Assembly (NCBI GenBank): GCA_914767715.1
Contig: OU612068.1
Span: 6,262,001-6,326,000, forward strand
DNA: 64,000 bases
Source of the DNA: Membranipora membranacea
Taxonomy: Eukaryota; Bryozoa; Gymnolaemata; Cheilostomatida; Membraniporidae
Direction: 5' to 3'
The notes beneath the pieces are model-generated. The model had not been told where the DNA came from, made no database searches, and saw nothing but the letters and a program-made list of their open reading frames with translations. Positions 22,976 through 37,200 of the stretch are shown here, one piece after another; positions within the stretch are counted from its first letter, which is position 1, and each line of letters starts with the position of its first letter. The position numbers were made by a program, and so were the translations under genes.

Positions 22976-24822
22976 CGACGTATGTCGTTTAACTGATGAT
23001 GGTAGAGTGTGTTAGATGGTACAAACTGGTGCTAGTCGAATCGTGCAGAGGAGGGAGGAGGGGGTACAGCCAAGAATAGTAAGTACAATATACAATTAAA
23101 TTCCAAAGCAAAACTATATGCAGTGTATTTTAACCACTTTTAACCACCAATAAATATATTTACCATATAAAGGTTAAAAAAATAATAGGAAACCCAAATA
23201 AAATATATTATTAAAATCATTCAAGTGAAGACTGTCATATTATTTATCCACTTAGGCTCCAGTCTGATACAGCAAGAGCAGCAAATTTCTTTTGTCCACT
23301 TTTGATCATAGTTGTATGGGAGAGAGGGCACACATGAGCAAAGATTTTATTAAATACCTTCATAGGTAGTCTCAGGCTTAGTGTTTCAGAATCCCTGGAG
23401 TATTTCAGGAAATTCTGGAGTCTGCAATAGGTAAGATGAAATCCCTTGAAAGTCCTGAAAAATTCTGGAAAATTGGCAAGTATGGTGGTAGCCTGTTGAT
23501 CTGATTTTTTGATATTTTGGCATTTTCAAGACTGTGCTTTGCGGATGAGTACTCGGAAGCTGAACGTCGAAAATCAGCCTGGGACAACTTTGTCCTCAGG
23601 CTGCTGTTACAGGGAATTGCCACGATGGAATTTAACATCATGCTAATTTAACATTGCTATCATTATTAAATAAAATTAAAATATAATATGTTTTATAGCG
23701 GCACCTGTTGTTCTGTGTTTTTTTCGGAGAAGAAAACACCCAAGTAAAGTATATCTTGTGAATATAACGTGTGCAAAGCTGCAATGAGCAAAAAAATTTA
23801 TCACCCTGATCCTAAACAGAGCTGTGCGCAAGGGGACCGTACTTGTCATTTGCAACGACCCGGAGATGTCCTTGACTGCTCAAGCCTTGAGAGCAAAATT
23901 CTTTTGTTTACCATCCAAGATGCATTCCACCAACTAATTTATGGTGTCATGTCTCAAATGATAGCATAAAATGAAAAGCCTTTGTTTTCCTTTAATTTCC
24001 ATATGAATTCGATCTGCTCAAGTCAAAAATTGGTATAATATAAGAACATGAATTAATAATGGAATTCATTAAACAAGTCTTCTATTTTGGTAGACTATTT
24101 TGTCTGAAAGAATTGTTTTAGCAAAATTTCTGAGTTCACTTTGTTCAAACTTCAGTACAATAGATTTTGTTTCAACAGTTTCCACTTTCATCAAGGTTTG
24201 TGTAATGAATATTCATCATGTTGCAATGTACTCACATTGAGCTTGTAAATCATTCTAAATTTAGATCGATTCATTGCTCTGCCAATTGTCTACCTTGAAG
24301 GTAATTTTTAATTTGTTTCATCAGTTCCTAAATTCGAATTTGATCACGCTGAATTTCTTCAAGACAAAGCCCTCAGCTTATACAACATAGTACAATAATA
24401 GCTTACTGTTCATTTAATCTGTTTTGGAATTGCTCATTACGAAGGGATTAGGTATTCTGATTGATGGTACATTTTAAAAAGATTATCCCAGGTGGCATAT
24501 TGAAGCTTCATCCTTTCTTTTACGTAAAATTATCGCAAATTTGCTACATCTCATCCAATGAAGTATTCTGGATCGCAAGAGAATAACCGCAGAGGTATTT
24601 CCCAGACGTTACCTTTTGATTACCAAATTGAATGGTGATAAATAGCTTATTCCATCCAATTGAAGGAAAAGCCACATTCTGTTTTGTGCACTTAGGGGCT
24701 TAGAGTTTAGCTGTGGTGGTGTGAATACAGTAGTTGGTTCTTGCCTAATCTCACAGGAAGGATAAAAAAGGTAACTTGATGTTTGAGAGCTCCATTAGCA
24801 AAGCAACAATACACTTGCAAAC
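22976..24822. other. Upstream region of the GPCR gene
   Basis: There is no supported coding sequence. The right terminus of a hAT-like element related to the one in copy A ends at about 23488 (TTGGCAAGTATG, preceded by CCTGAAAAATTCTGGAAAA). Its left terminus was not found. The stretch immediately before the ATG at 24823 reads as 5' leader, without a clear TATA box. Confidence 0.5.
23385..23488. mobile_element. hAT-like terminus fragment
   Basis: The sequence ends CTGGAAAATTGGCAAGTATG, sharing TTGGCAAGTATG with the right end of the complete element at 2762. The preceding 'ctggagtatttcaggaaa' and 'cctgaaaaattctgg' words are typical of degenerate copies. Only one end is present. Confidence 0.5.
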
Positions 24823-27422
24823 ATGTCTGAAAATAGCGCAAACATGACCGAAGAATTCTATAGAGACCAAATCTTAGAAAAAATGGAGGTAACTGCGAAG
24901 CTGAAGCTTCCTTTACTTGTATTGTTTGGATCCATGGCTCTCGCAGGTATCATATTCAATGCCGTGACACTTTACATCTTCATAGTTGGGAAAGCCTCAT
25001 CTTGGAAAGGAGTGCGCTACTTTGTTGCAAGTCTCGCTGCTTCAGATGTGCTATTTTCTTTAGTCACACCCGCATTTGCTTTCTTCATACTCTTGAATAC
25101 ACCCTCACCAAACAGCAGAGTGTTATGCGGGTTATGGAGGTTAGCTCATGAGTCTGCATTCTTCGTCAGCCTGCTGAACACTCTCGCCATCGCTATAGAA
25201 CGATTTGTGGTGATCTATTTCCCCACTGTAGGGCTTTCATCGGGCCGGATACCTCGGCTGATTTCTATCGCTGTGATATGGACTGTAGGAATAGCAGTGA
25301 ACTTTGAATACGCCATTCACACATATCCTGTGCAACATCCATTTTACAAAGTTCTAATGTGTCATGTGCAACCTCGCCTGTTCCTAAAAGATAAGACAGC
25401 ATTCCTGGTTCTGACAAATATCCGATACTTTCTACCGGTGTCTCTAATTTTGGTGTTCTACGCACTACTCGCTGTGAAGGTCCACTGCCGAGCTGATATA
25501 GGAGCACATGTCACCAGCACTAATAAAGTGACCCTCAAGCGCAGAAACCAGGTATGCTTCCAAACTAAGTCTGCAAAACCATATTTTAGATATCAAGCTT
25601 CATTATTTATACTCAACAATCTAGTAATTAAATGGTGTTTACAACAGAAATTCTGCAGATTGATAACTGATTGCTTGGTTTTCATGTTATCACCGTCCCC
25701 TGAAAACATTGTGAGCAAAATTTGCTGGCACAAATTCACTGCGGACAAGAAAATGATTAAACATGGTAGTTAATAGAAATGCACTCATGTTGTGGGAAGC
25801 ACAGTACTGAAATTTCCTGCGCTACATAGTACATACTACATACCCCGAACAGTCGGATTCTGGCATTCCACCTTTTGGATGTCTGATGAACTTAAACGAA
25901 CAACTTCTGCTTCAATTTCTCTGGCACGCTATGGGAAACATCCGTCCAGAATGATATTGTCTGCCAAATAAAATAGTGTATATATATATATACATTACAT
26001 TAATGTTATCCGTCTTACTGAATTTGGTAACATCTGCAGATTTTCCTTGACTTTAGATGGTGAGGACACTACTTGTGGATGGACTGCTGACCTTATTCAC
26101 ATATATGCCTTACAAGGTTTACAGTCTCAGCATGCACGTCCTGCCAGATCTACCGCCCTCCATGTCTCTGCTCACCGTGTTTTATATCGAACTGGTAGTT
26201 CTGACGTTGACGGTGACCAATGGTTTCACTACCCCGATTGTATACTGCTGCCTCAACAAAGACTTCAAGGTGAGTGCTGTTAAAGTTTGACATCTATGCG
26301 TCTTGAAGATTTATGCTGCAGTCTATAAATTGCAATGCAGAGGCCACTCCCCACTCGTGAAGCCCTTAAAGTGAATTATTTTTTCTTTTTCAGCTTTTAT
26401 TGAGATAAATTTTCATCTTAACAATGTTCTTCCAACTGTGTCAAATATTTAAATCAAATCAGCGAAGGTAAGGGTAAAGGTTGAGGTTAGGCACCTGAAA
26501 AATCTGAATAATGATAATGCGGTGGAAAAACTTTAGCAATTACAGCATGTTAAAAATATTAAACATGAGGTTCCATCTTTATGTTTAGGGGATGAGGTAA
26601 AATGGACCAATGTAAATGGCTGATTTGTTTAGTTTAGTTCTAGTTTAATTTATTATCAGATCCCATATTACATTCAAACCTGCCAAGTAAGTTGATTCGT
26701 ACCCCCCCCCCCATATCATGAGCGGGTGGTCGTGCGATCACTCTCACTATAAAACCATAACTAAGGATAATCTTGTTTTATTCACCAGTATAATCCATCC
26801 CTTTTGTTTATTTATGTCACCACAAATCTAGGCGTCGAATGGTTTTATGTGGTTTGAGAGATCCTCCTCTGAATTGTAAATAAACTTTTCCTGATGTTAA
26901 TTTGACCAATAACATGAAGAGTCTGAAGCTCAAAAGAGTGACAAAGTGAATGATGTGCTCTGGGTTTGTTTATTCTCTCTGCACCAAACCCTATTAGTCA
27001 ATGCAACAACACACAAGGAAGCAAAGTTTAACAACAACTTTTTAGGATTCAAGGGAGGGAGTGAAGCAACACATAAACGAAACGTCAGCAACTACATGTA
27101 CTAATTAATTCAAAATTGAGCGTTTTTGTCCCGGTAACACCCGGAGTCGGTGACATGATAGAGACGCACCTGGAAGGGGAGGGGGGGGGGGCAATCATAA
27201 TCTTCTCACAAGACCAAAAAGAAAAACAGTCATTAGAGTGTCCAGGTTAGATCATTGGATTTATTAATTGTATTGTAACATCTCGCTCATTCTGCTTTAT
27301 GTTATATTTTGTAGATGGATTTGTTCAGGTTGTTACCTGCCAGATGTACTCCAGCAAGCCTCAGACTTAACAAGAGACTCTCAACCAGTACAACTAAAAC
27401 TGAGATGCTATCACCTATCTAA
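24823..27422 (+). CDS. Class A (rhodopsin-like) GPCR, three exons
   Basis: Exons 24823-25551, 26057-26269 and 27315-27422, all joined at phase 0, give 349 residues. The first exon encodes membrane segments 1-5, with AIERFVVIYF in place of the DRY motif after TM3 and cysteines positioned for the TM3-extracellular loop disulfide (LCGLWRLAHE and VLMCHV). TM5 contains FLPVSLILVF. Exon 2 encodes TM6 (LLVDGLLTLFTYMPYKVYS) and TM7, ending NGFTTPIVYCCLNKDFK, a variant of NPxxY. Exon 3 is a short Ser/Thr-rich tail ending EMLSPI. The receptor should sit in the plasma membrane and couple to G proteins; the general look is that of peptide receptors, but the ligand cannot be inferred. A poly(A) signal AATAAA lies at 27564. 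Confidence 0.9.
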
Positions 27423-29968
27423 ATAGAAAGATCCTGATTCTCATCTCAACGGGTCAAGAATGTAACGATTTCAAAAGAAAGAGCATTGTTATTGAAATCA
27501 TTTGTCACCAGTTCTGATTGTTACCATTATGACATGATATTTTTACTTATCGCAAAATATTTTAATAAAATGCTGTTTTCTTGTCCACATACTTACAAGC
27601 GCTCGATCCAGTCAATTATCCTCCCTTTCATCCCGGTAAACTGTGCTGTTAACTATCGCAAGACAAGATCTAGTTTTCAACCATAAAATGAAAAGTTACA
27701 ACTAAATTTTACACATGGCCTCTGAAAACTCTCTATAACATATCTATACATCCTTGGTACCACCTTATTCATATCATTTGTTGTTTTCACAGTTGTGTGA
27801 CACAGGCCCAGATAACTTAAAAACTTAATTATAAAAAGTAATTTTTGCTTCATTAATATTTATTATTATTAGATGGTATAATAGTTTAATTGAAAATCAT
27901 ACCTCTTTTGCCTGTCACAGTCATTTTGAAATTTTTTAAAGCACTTATATTTTCTTTAATAAAGATAAATGAGTACTGAAACAATAGTGTGTGGTGTTGG
28001 ATTATGAGTATAAGTCTATTAGAGTGATTGATGTGAGGTTAGATTGTTAACAAAAGATGCAACTTTTATCAAACGAGAGAGAGTTCATCATTATAATTTT
28101 TCTGCGTTAAAATAAATCCAATGACCCAAATACACACCACCTTCACCACTGCTTTACGATTTCCTCCAGTTTCACAAAATATGTTAAATAGCTGTTCATT
28201 ATGAGCAGTATGTTTTGTACCCAACATGGATAGATGCTTTTCCCAATCAATTTGTTATGGGTATGTCATTACAAATACTCTCAAAATCACATTACCACCC
28301 TTTTGCATCCATAGTGATGCAATCTAATTATCAAACATCATAATATACTGGCTACTGACCCAACATCAATCTTAAATACACATCCATTTCCTTGTTTATA
28401 ATGAGAGAACTTGTGACTTGCATCAGTCAGCTGGTTCGGGTGTTCTGAGTCGAAGTCGGAAGGACTGAAACTTGGTATATTAAGATCGCTCAACGACATG
28501 CACTGAAAAGGCGAGTTTACGCTATACTGATTGGCAGGTGTGTATGGGCTTCGTAGATTGCTCAGATGATGTTAGGAAATGATGAACTTAATGACATTAT
28601 GTGCTGCGTTTTTTGTCTTCAGTGTCACTATTTGATGCTATTTTTTAAACTCTTTTTGGCATAACTTGTAAAATAGTGTTTAGGGTGTAGCTGTTACTTG
28701 GAGCGAGTAGTTGTCAAACCCATATAAAAGTAAGCATGGTATCATTGCTCTGGGTGTTAAAAGCAAGGTTCTTTTTTCAGTGCTCAGTGACGTTGTTGGG
28801 CATTGCACAAGACACTGACATGAATGATCTATGATTGTGTCCCCTTGTAATAAGGGTTGATAACTTCTATTAACATTGTAAACTCATGGATAAAATGCAA
28901 AATAAATTCTACTTGCACAGTGTTTGCAGTTTCAGTCATCAGTTATTTAATAAGCATTGAAATATGTTGACATTATTTTGGTTAAGCACATTACAGAAAA
29001 TATCCAAATCTTTTGAGGAGTGAACTCATGGTCAAAAAGTGTGACATGCATGTCACCAGGCTCTTTGAGCCCTAACAAGACATTTGAATGTTTTATATAT
29101 ATATTTTCATATATTATGAATAATTTTTTGTATTTTGTTAACTGATAGAAGTAGATGACACTGTCCCCTAAACGCCCACAACCGCAGACTACTTTGCCGG
29201 TACAAAGTTTTCGTTTTACTATCAGTAAAACAGCATATTAATTTTACTCAGACTGATATGAAAAATCTCAAAGTTTGATAGTCACCACTAGTTGCAATCA
29301 GACCAAAACCCAGCTTGCTCTTTCCAGTTCCAACATGAACAGCTACTTGCACAATGGCACCATTCTCTACGAATTTTCTATGTCAACTATCAACATGTAT
29401 CCACATTAACTCTGCAAGCTCAAACTATCCTATTATGCACCAAGTCTCCTTGGGACAACTAGAAATAGCTTTAGTTACTCACCACAACTCAATCAGGAGA
29501 ATTGTCTACACAATATTCTAAATAACGAATATATTTTGTTATTAATAGAACACAGGCGTAAGGCAAATTAAGGAAGTTTACCGCAAAAGAAAAGAATAAA
29601 AATCCAGCTTAGTACACAAAACGGTTAGGAAAAGTGTTTTCTGGACAAAATCATGTATGGCATAGGCCATAGGGTATCCCTAATACTGTAAAAGGAAAAG
29701 TATGAATGTTGATTAAGAATATGAAAAATATGAATTGTCGTCTAAGAGGAATGTTGATTCTGAAAGGTTGAACAAACAAGTGTGATGATAGCATTGTTAT
29801 GGTCTGTTACATTTAGGATCTAATTATAAGTCGGTGACTATATATTATATCACCTCTGTCAATAAACTTTAGCAGATATCTGCATGTATGCAGTCTTCAC
29901 AACTGTTATTGGCGTTTTAATTTCAATGATTTATCTTTCCAAATATGAACCATGTCTAAACCCAACTT
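27423..29968. other. Intergenic, GPCR 3' flank
   Basis: AT-rich sequence with poly(A)-signal-like AATAAA at 27564 and about 27958. I see no exons, RNA genes or inverted-repeat elements. Confidence 0.55.
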
Positions 29969-32801
29969 CTAACAGTAATATCCATAGCAGACATTAACAC
30001 GATAGAGAAGACCAAAGTATACACCGAGAATGGTACAATAAATGACATTAAAGGTAATTCCAAGTCCTAATCCAATTTTGTTCAGTCTCAAAGCTTCGGC
30101 AGAAAATCTGTGAGCTGTGGCTGAGTCACCTGCAAGAAAAAAACAAAGATCATGTTAGAGCTGACACAGGGTTCTCATCACTGACTGGAAAGGCAGCTAA
30201 AAGCACTACTAGTGTTTGAGAAAACTGTAATGGCAGTGTAAGACTAATAACCCTAACATTTGGCTGTGTTGCATAGGATGGCAATGGTGGAATTGTCTGA
30301 ACTTGTTGAATGTGGATACACATATCGAGTAACTAATCGAGTAGCTAATTTGCGCATATTAACCCTTGGTGCAATCATATAGCACCCTTCCTATTCAGTT
30401 CACTGCTAGACGATGTGTGCCCCAGACGTTGTGGGTATGAGTCCGGCTGCGGGAATTACATGATGGTTTGACCAGACCTAACACCCTTGGGTGTATCTAT
30501 CTCGAGAACTGACAAAGGTTTATCATCATTGGTCATATCAGGTCAGTCATCGACAAATCGCTATCACAAAACCATCGGTTGGCTTTAAACTTATAAGAAT
30601 AGTGTACTGTCTCTATGACAGATACATTTCATTGCTGTCAGCTTTTCTGCTATTGATTCATGGCTCTATTTCTGGGTTCTTTTAAGTATTTACTATCATA
30701 TATAGCAGTGGTTTGTGGGATAGGTAAACATAAAGAGTATCCCACAATGCAAGATTTCGGAATTCCCATCAATATCAGGTCAAGGGAGAATATATAAAAG
30801 CGGCCTGATCATTTTGGGAGTTTGATGTGAAAATTGCATTATGAGAATATTGAACCAGCTAGTATTAGCTAGCAAGATTTATTTTTGCAATGGTCTGTAA
30901 CTCAACCATGTAATAAAGAGATGTTTGCTGAGAAGATACTCGGCTAGAACAAAAAGTTGGGGAAGGCAAAAATCAACCATTGCCAGCAGTGGCTATTGAT
31001 CTGAGCTAATGGGATGTAAGGGGAAACTATCATTGGTTGGCAGCGAGTGATATACAGCGTCAGAATTATCACTATGTAAATTTATACACGCAATTGTTGA
31101 CAGAAAAATATTGCTGCTATTTTAATCAGCTTGTGTCACATGAACTTTGGTCAAGACCTTCAAAGATAAACACGTGATAGAAAAGCAGTGTGTTTATACA
31201 AGATAAGAGTTTAGATAGGTTAGCTAGGTATCATATCCTTCTTAGAGAGTCAGGACAGCCCACGCCCCCCTCACACCCGACCATAACAAGCCTCAGATTA
31301 TATAAAACCTACACTCCAGATTAAGGAATAATACTGCTAATAATTCTCAATCTTTTACCACATTCCTGTTTGCTCATTTTGTCCAGTGTGATTGTAGTTT
31401 ACGGCCTGGATGAGCGCAAAGTAGGACTGAGTTTTCGCACGTGTTACTCGATCAGTAAAACTTACCTCTGGCGTTTGCCTGTTTGACAGCTTGCGATTTC
31501 ATGATAGCAAAAATCCCGATCCAGAAACAGCAGAGGAGGGTTGTTAAGATTGACCAGACGAAGTGGTCAGGGGCAGTGCCTGTCTGAATCGGGTCTGTGA
31601 CGACTATGGTTTGTCCTGTAAGATAAAACACATCTCAGAGTAGCCCTAGCAAAAATAATTGGGTGTCCGATAGACTTGATAATATTATTTATATGGTTGA
31701 ACCTACCTGCTGCCATCGATACCCACGGCAATAATTGTAGTTCTATACATACATCAACTTTACTGGTTTTATTTTTCCTGGCAGCGTTATTCATAATCTA
31801 ATTCAGAATGGGGGGTATAGAATGTATACACTGGCAGATACTCAAATATGGCCAGAAACGACCTATTGAAAAGGCACTCGATAGTAAATGGATACAAGCC
31901 ACAACGGAGGAATAAATAACTATTGGCACAGAACAATATATGATCAGGAGCAAAAGAATCCCAATTAATTTTTATAGCTTGAGTAGCACCCTTTGCATCC
32001 TGTGCCTTTGTCCGCAAACATCCTGAAAACTTACCGACATATCCGACATTCTGCTGAGGGGGGTATTGTGAGTATCCTGCAGTAGATGTATTTGGAGGGT
32101 AGTAGCCTGGTGGCGGAGGTGGCTGATTTCCTTCATAGGCTTGCTGCTGACCTCCTTGGCCGTAACCAGCCTCGCTGTATTTACCTCATTCAAAATAAGA
32201 AAACTTTGTGTTAGTAGATGTTAAGATATGGTTCCAGGTTCAAGGTTTCGTGAATTGTGAGTAGAAATTTCCAGGATTTCTTACTTCTTACTGAACCCAT
32301 CCCGGACCTAGAATTAAGATAATTAATATGCCTTTTTAGATAAGCATGCCCCATACATCTAAAGACAAAAACCTCCTACATCGCTATGATGGTAGTTATT
32401 TCTTTGGTCGATATGAATCTTAAGTGGTGATAAAACAGTAAATATTCCTTCAACGGAGACTGCAGCTTCGATTGGCAGGATCTAACAACAAATTCAGAAC
32501 AAAACATAGTTTTGCAGAATTCACTGGCTGGCTAACCTAACCAAAAACTTGCTTAAGTTATTACTGGTACTTTCAAAGAACATTCTTAGCAGAGTTTTAG
32601 GCGCGTTTGTCTCAGTAACCGAAAAATAACCACAGATATACAGGCGCTAGTAATATAAAACCTATCAACAAATATATCTGATCATTTTAATCCTGAAAGT
32701 CTTTCCTTAGCTAATCCAAGGAGTAACAGGGTAACCTCTTGGCAAATAATATCAATACACTATAGGTCACAGTAAAGTATAGACGACTTACCAGTAGACA
32801 T
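29969..32801 (-). CDS. CD225/IFITM-like (dispanin) membrane protein
   Basis: Exons 32792-32801, 32035-32184, 31466-31615 and 29969-30129 join at phase 1 throughout to give 156 residues. Residues 1 to about 55 are cytoplasmic and rich in Pro, Tyr, Gly and Gln (GNQPPPPPGYYPP, GYSQYPPQQNVGY). The CD225 domain follows: DHFVWSILTTLLCCFWIGIF is the first membrane segment with its double Cys, then the conserved loop KSQAVKQANARGDSATAHRF and SAEALRLNKIG. The second membrane segment is GLGITFNVIYCTILGVYFG, and the protein ends CYGYYC. The architecture matches PRRT/TMEM233-type and IFITM-type dispanins. In vertebrates these act in vesicle trafficking, synaptic regulation or antiviral restriction; the role here is unknown. 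The first coding exon supplies only MSTG. Confidence 0.9.
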
Positions 32802-33260
32802 GGTTAGGTATTAACTTCAGTATTCGGAGTGAGAGTGGGTGGATAGAGACGTGTTATATTACCACTGCGTCAGTGTTCTTTGAATAGTGACCTGATACCG
32901 TCATGTGCTACCTCTTATCTTTATCACGCCTACATTAGCTCATTTTAATACTTGGAAATCGATGATAAGAATTCTTTTCACGATCAGATCTGTTTTTGAG
33001 ACAGGTTAGCTTATCTTGTTTTATGAGGTATTTTGTCACCGACAACACCATCACCTTTTGCCTCCATATGATCCCATATCAAATGAACGACTGATAAAAT
33101 CTGAATATTGTCATTTATATCAACTTCACAACTTGATACAGATGAGTTTTTCATAATTATTAAAATCAAAATGTCATTAGTGGTAAGTCGCCCTTCTTCT
33201 ATATCAGGAGAACACAATTCCATTGAGGTTCTCACCATGTTCACATTCTAGATGCAAATT

Positions 33261-33261
<1 letters not shown>

Positions 33262-33354
<93 letters not shown>
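33262..33354. repeat. (GATT)n microsatellite
   Basis: About 23 uninterrupted tetranucleotide units. Confidence 0.98.
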
Positions 33355-33355
<1 letters not shown>

Positions 33356-33594
33356 GGAGGGTTTGATCACGTCTTCATCAAACGGCCTACATTTAGAGCT
33401 GTGTCCTCTCCAGCCTCGGCAAGCAGTAGTGTCGGAGCGATGGTGGTCTGCCTTCCATCAATAAGGGAAACTCCAAGAGTTCAAGGTTGTGAGATAACAA
33501 AGACAGTTCTACTTAGGCCCAAATATTTCTAAATTATGAGTTAACAAGGTTTTTTCAAGTTTAGGTACTCAGTATAGATGAATTAATTTAGTAC

Positions 33595-33660
33595 ATACAC
33601 ACATACATACACACATACATACATACATACATACATTAGTACATACAGTACATACATAAA
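33595..33660. repeat. (ACAT)n-type imperfect microsatellite
   Basis: Runs of acatacat interspersed with acacac and gtacat variants. Confidence 0.9.
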
Positions 33661-34211
33661 TTCGTACATACGCGGAGTGAATTGAATTGGATAGGAAATC
33701 CTTTATCCGGATCTACAATATGTATAATGTCTTGGAGGTATAATCTTTTAATCATGGTACAAAGTGCAGTTTTGAGGTTTCAGTGAGTGTTGTTTGCATG
33801 TTGTGAGTGAATGTGTTTTAGTTCAATTTATAGGACAATGGACAAGGGACCTAAATATATTTTATAGCTTGATAGGATTGCCAGTGCACCCAGTGTTACA
33901 TCGATCAGTTTCATGTTAAAGTTGGTTTCTATAATCACATTGCTGCTTCTAAATGATGAGGTAACTGTATAGGGTGGCAGAGTGCATTATCTAAAGTATT
34001 CTCTAAATAAGCTACCAGCAGAAATGAATTACTAGTCATTTGATTGTCAGTGTGTGTTGTAGCTATCTGTCAAAATTTGACTTTGTGAAAATGTAGTGCA
34101 ATTTATATGCCAAATACGAAAGCTATCATTTGTGTCAAGTGAATGCTTAATTACAAAAGCCAAATTTCAAAAGTGGTCACGACTAGTCAGGTTTAAGTCT
34201 AACTGGGGAAG

Positions 34212-37200
34212 ATGTCAAAAGGGAAAGCAGGAGATGCAGGTATGTACATTGTGCAATAATCTAACTAAATTCTCCCACATACTTTCAATTTGTTGCCCTG
34301 CTAGGTGGTCGTTGGGACAGATACAACTGTCCGAATATATTTGTAGTAAATTGTCTTTAAATACTCAGTATCTTATTCATCGTCAATGCCATCAAAACTT
34401 CATGTCACGCAAATAACGGGCTAGGTTAATGGATCCAACTGGTCCAGCTTTGCGCACCCACCACAAACTGAGCCAACCCCTATTGGTAAAACTAAGGTTT
34501 GAGCAAAGAGTTACTCCTTGGTTTGAGCATCATTGGTATCTCAGCATGAGTAGAATTGCATTTTCGGTTTCCCATGGGGTAGCATCCATCAAGGTAATAT
34601 AATGTGCAATCCAAGATAGAGCGTAAGATTACACAATGGTTTCCATTCCAATATTATCGAGTCTACTGTCTGATCACCTGTCAATGTCATGATTACCGAC
34701 ATTGCAAGCACGACATCGCACGCATGCACGCACGCATGCATGCATGCATACACGCACGCACGCACGCACGCACGCATTGATCAACCAATAAAAATGTGTG
34801 ATAGACCTTAGGCAGCATTCAGTGCATTCATTATGTTATGTAAATAGGCTTTACATAAATTTGCAGGTTTTATGGAGAGGCTTGGTAAAGGGGAGACGAT
34901 AATTACATCAGAGGGATATCTTATGGAGCTTGATAGAAGAGGTTATAATAAAAACGGCAGTTTTATACCTGTGGTGAGAATAAGAATCTTTCATCAAACT
35001 TTATTATTTATTCTAACTTTTTGCTCTCAATTTTAATCTAAAGGGAATGAAAACTACAATTTAATTTAGGTATCATTTGATAATTAGGTATCAGAATGTT
35101 TTTGATTTCGACTAAGGACTAAAAAGTTCTTTATTCTTGTGTACTGAGAAATGCGCTCATTTTATTTTCCCCGTGTTAATTGTACTTTGTTTGAAGGCAG
35201 TACTGGATCACCCAGACAAAGTAGAAGATCTGACCCGAGAGTTTATACACGCTGGATCTGATGTAGCCTCAGCCTTCGTGGTAAGCCATGAGAATGATTA
35301 TCTTTGATGAGGGCAACTAGTGCATTAGTAGATTTGACAGCTTTGTCAGATAGAATGTTAGACTAACTTGGAATGCCATTATATTTTTGCTGCGAACGAA
35401 CGGAAGTGGTACTTCAGTACCAAAGATTGATAATGGAATGCCAAAAACTTGCACTTCTAATTGCTTGAGCAGGATGGCCCGAAAAGCAGGTCTAAAAATG
35501 TGATGTGAGTACCATGGATGTAGTATTGCTTGATCATTCAATGTAATATAATGGATATTGCCTCCCCACCTACATTGACTTACCTTGACATTACCGCGGA
35601 TTATTAGAGACCTATTAAGTAGTTTTTGCTCAACCGTGTCATCCGTGTTTAATTCTTTGCAATGAATTTCAGTATTACGCGTCAAAGAACAAGCTTGAAG
35701 ATCTCGGCTATGGAGACAAATATGAAACATTCAACAGAAATGCTTACGAGATTGCTAAGCGGGTGAGTATTATCGCCACAAGTGTTCTACTGCTATTAGT
35801 CATCTTACGTTAGATAATAAGATCACCCAAAGTTGGAGACAAAATCTTGCTAAAAAGGCTCTTTCATTGTGTAACACCTAGGTACAATTGTGTGCATCAG
35901 AGAAAAGTCGGCTCGAGTCCTTGGTAAAGGAAAGTTTTTCCAAAGAATTGTCTTCCCTCCATGTACTCATGCATTGTGGGAAATATATTGCTTTATCTGC
36001 ATAATCGATACAGGACATGATAATCATTTCAGATTCAAAACTAGCGCTATTTCAAAATTTTGCGTTGCGTTGCGTCAGTCAGAAAGGGTGTTGCCAGTTC
36101 TTGGAGAGGCACTATGAGTGACATCTAGAACATGGTGAAACTGTGATTGGTTCATTGCAGGGATGAATTTTAACAGTTAGTTCAGTGCACTAGTTGAGCT
36201 ATGTGAAGTTTGAGGATCATACGTGCTTAGTACTGCTCTCCTAGAAAATACAAAGCTCTCAATAATATGCACAATTCTGTTTGTTGGATAGGTGAGTTCG
36301 GACACTGGGGCTTTGTTAAGCGCTGGAATCTCAAAGACGAGTATGTATGATCCAGGAGATGCCAACTCATTCGAACTTTGTGAGCAGGCTTATAGGGTAA
36401 GATAGCAATAAGCTATTTTTAAATTTTTTTTTTATTATTATTACTGATGGAGGGCTGCACTAGTTTTCTATTATCCGAACTGTTGAGCAAGATATAAAGC
36501 CTCTGTATGCTTTCGTATTTCCTAATTAAATCCACTGGAATGACCAAAGGATCTCATCGATGTTATCATAGTAGGATGGGTTGTTAGAGTTATCACCTTA
36601 CTAAAAGTAACGATAATTTTGTTTGATGATTCTAAGACCTCGATAGGACACAACCAGATACTATTTATTTTCACTTTATTCTAATTCAGTATTCAATTTT
36701 TCTAAATACTTTATTGGCATAACTTTCATTTGATGAGAGTGTTTTTCAAAATCAGCCATTGGTAAAAAGGAAGAATAGAATCAAATCAATGATGACATAA
36801 TTATACAAAATAATTATTAAAATTATAATGAAATACTTGTTAATAGGATCAGATCAGTTTGAGCGCCGAGTATGGAGTTGATTTTGTCAATATCCAGACA
36901 GTGTGGGATTATGGGGAGGCATCGGTAGCATTGAAAGTCTGCAGAGAAATGAGTAAGTGAATTTCCGATCATCTCATAAGACTACATAATATCATGTATA
37001 TAATAATGAGATCAAGATGTTGTAGGATAGTACATTGGTCACATATGGGTTATGTAGTTTGTCACATTATAAATTCTATGAGTGTTTAGTGGCTACCCAA
37101 TCCATTCCGTTGTTTTGATTTTTAACAGTTTGGTTTTTCCAGTAAACAAAACCATCCATGAGTTTTCAAGCGTACCATCAGAATTAGTCTTTGATAAAAT

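Larger units (their letters stand above)
32802..34211. other. Divergent intergenic region between CD225 gene and BHMT-family gene
   Basis: The two genes point away from each other, so both promoters should lie here. I see no coding exon. Two microsatellites interrupt the region: GATT units at 33262-33354 and CATA/CACA units at about 33595-33660. Confidence 0.6.

Noticed and set aside
30370-30470. Second tRNA-like sequence (gggtatgagtccggctgcggg)
   Set aside because: Only a weak B-box-like word, with no A-box or acceptor stem; not enough to call.
34589-34777. Cys/His/Ala-rich minus-strand frame
   Set aside because: It is a translation of the CACG/CATG simple repeat.
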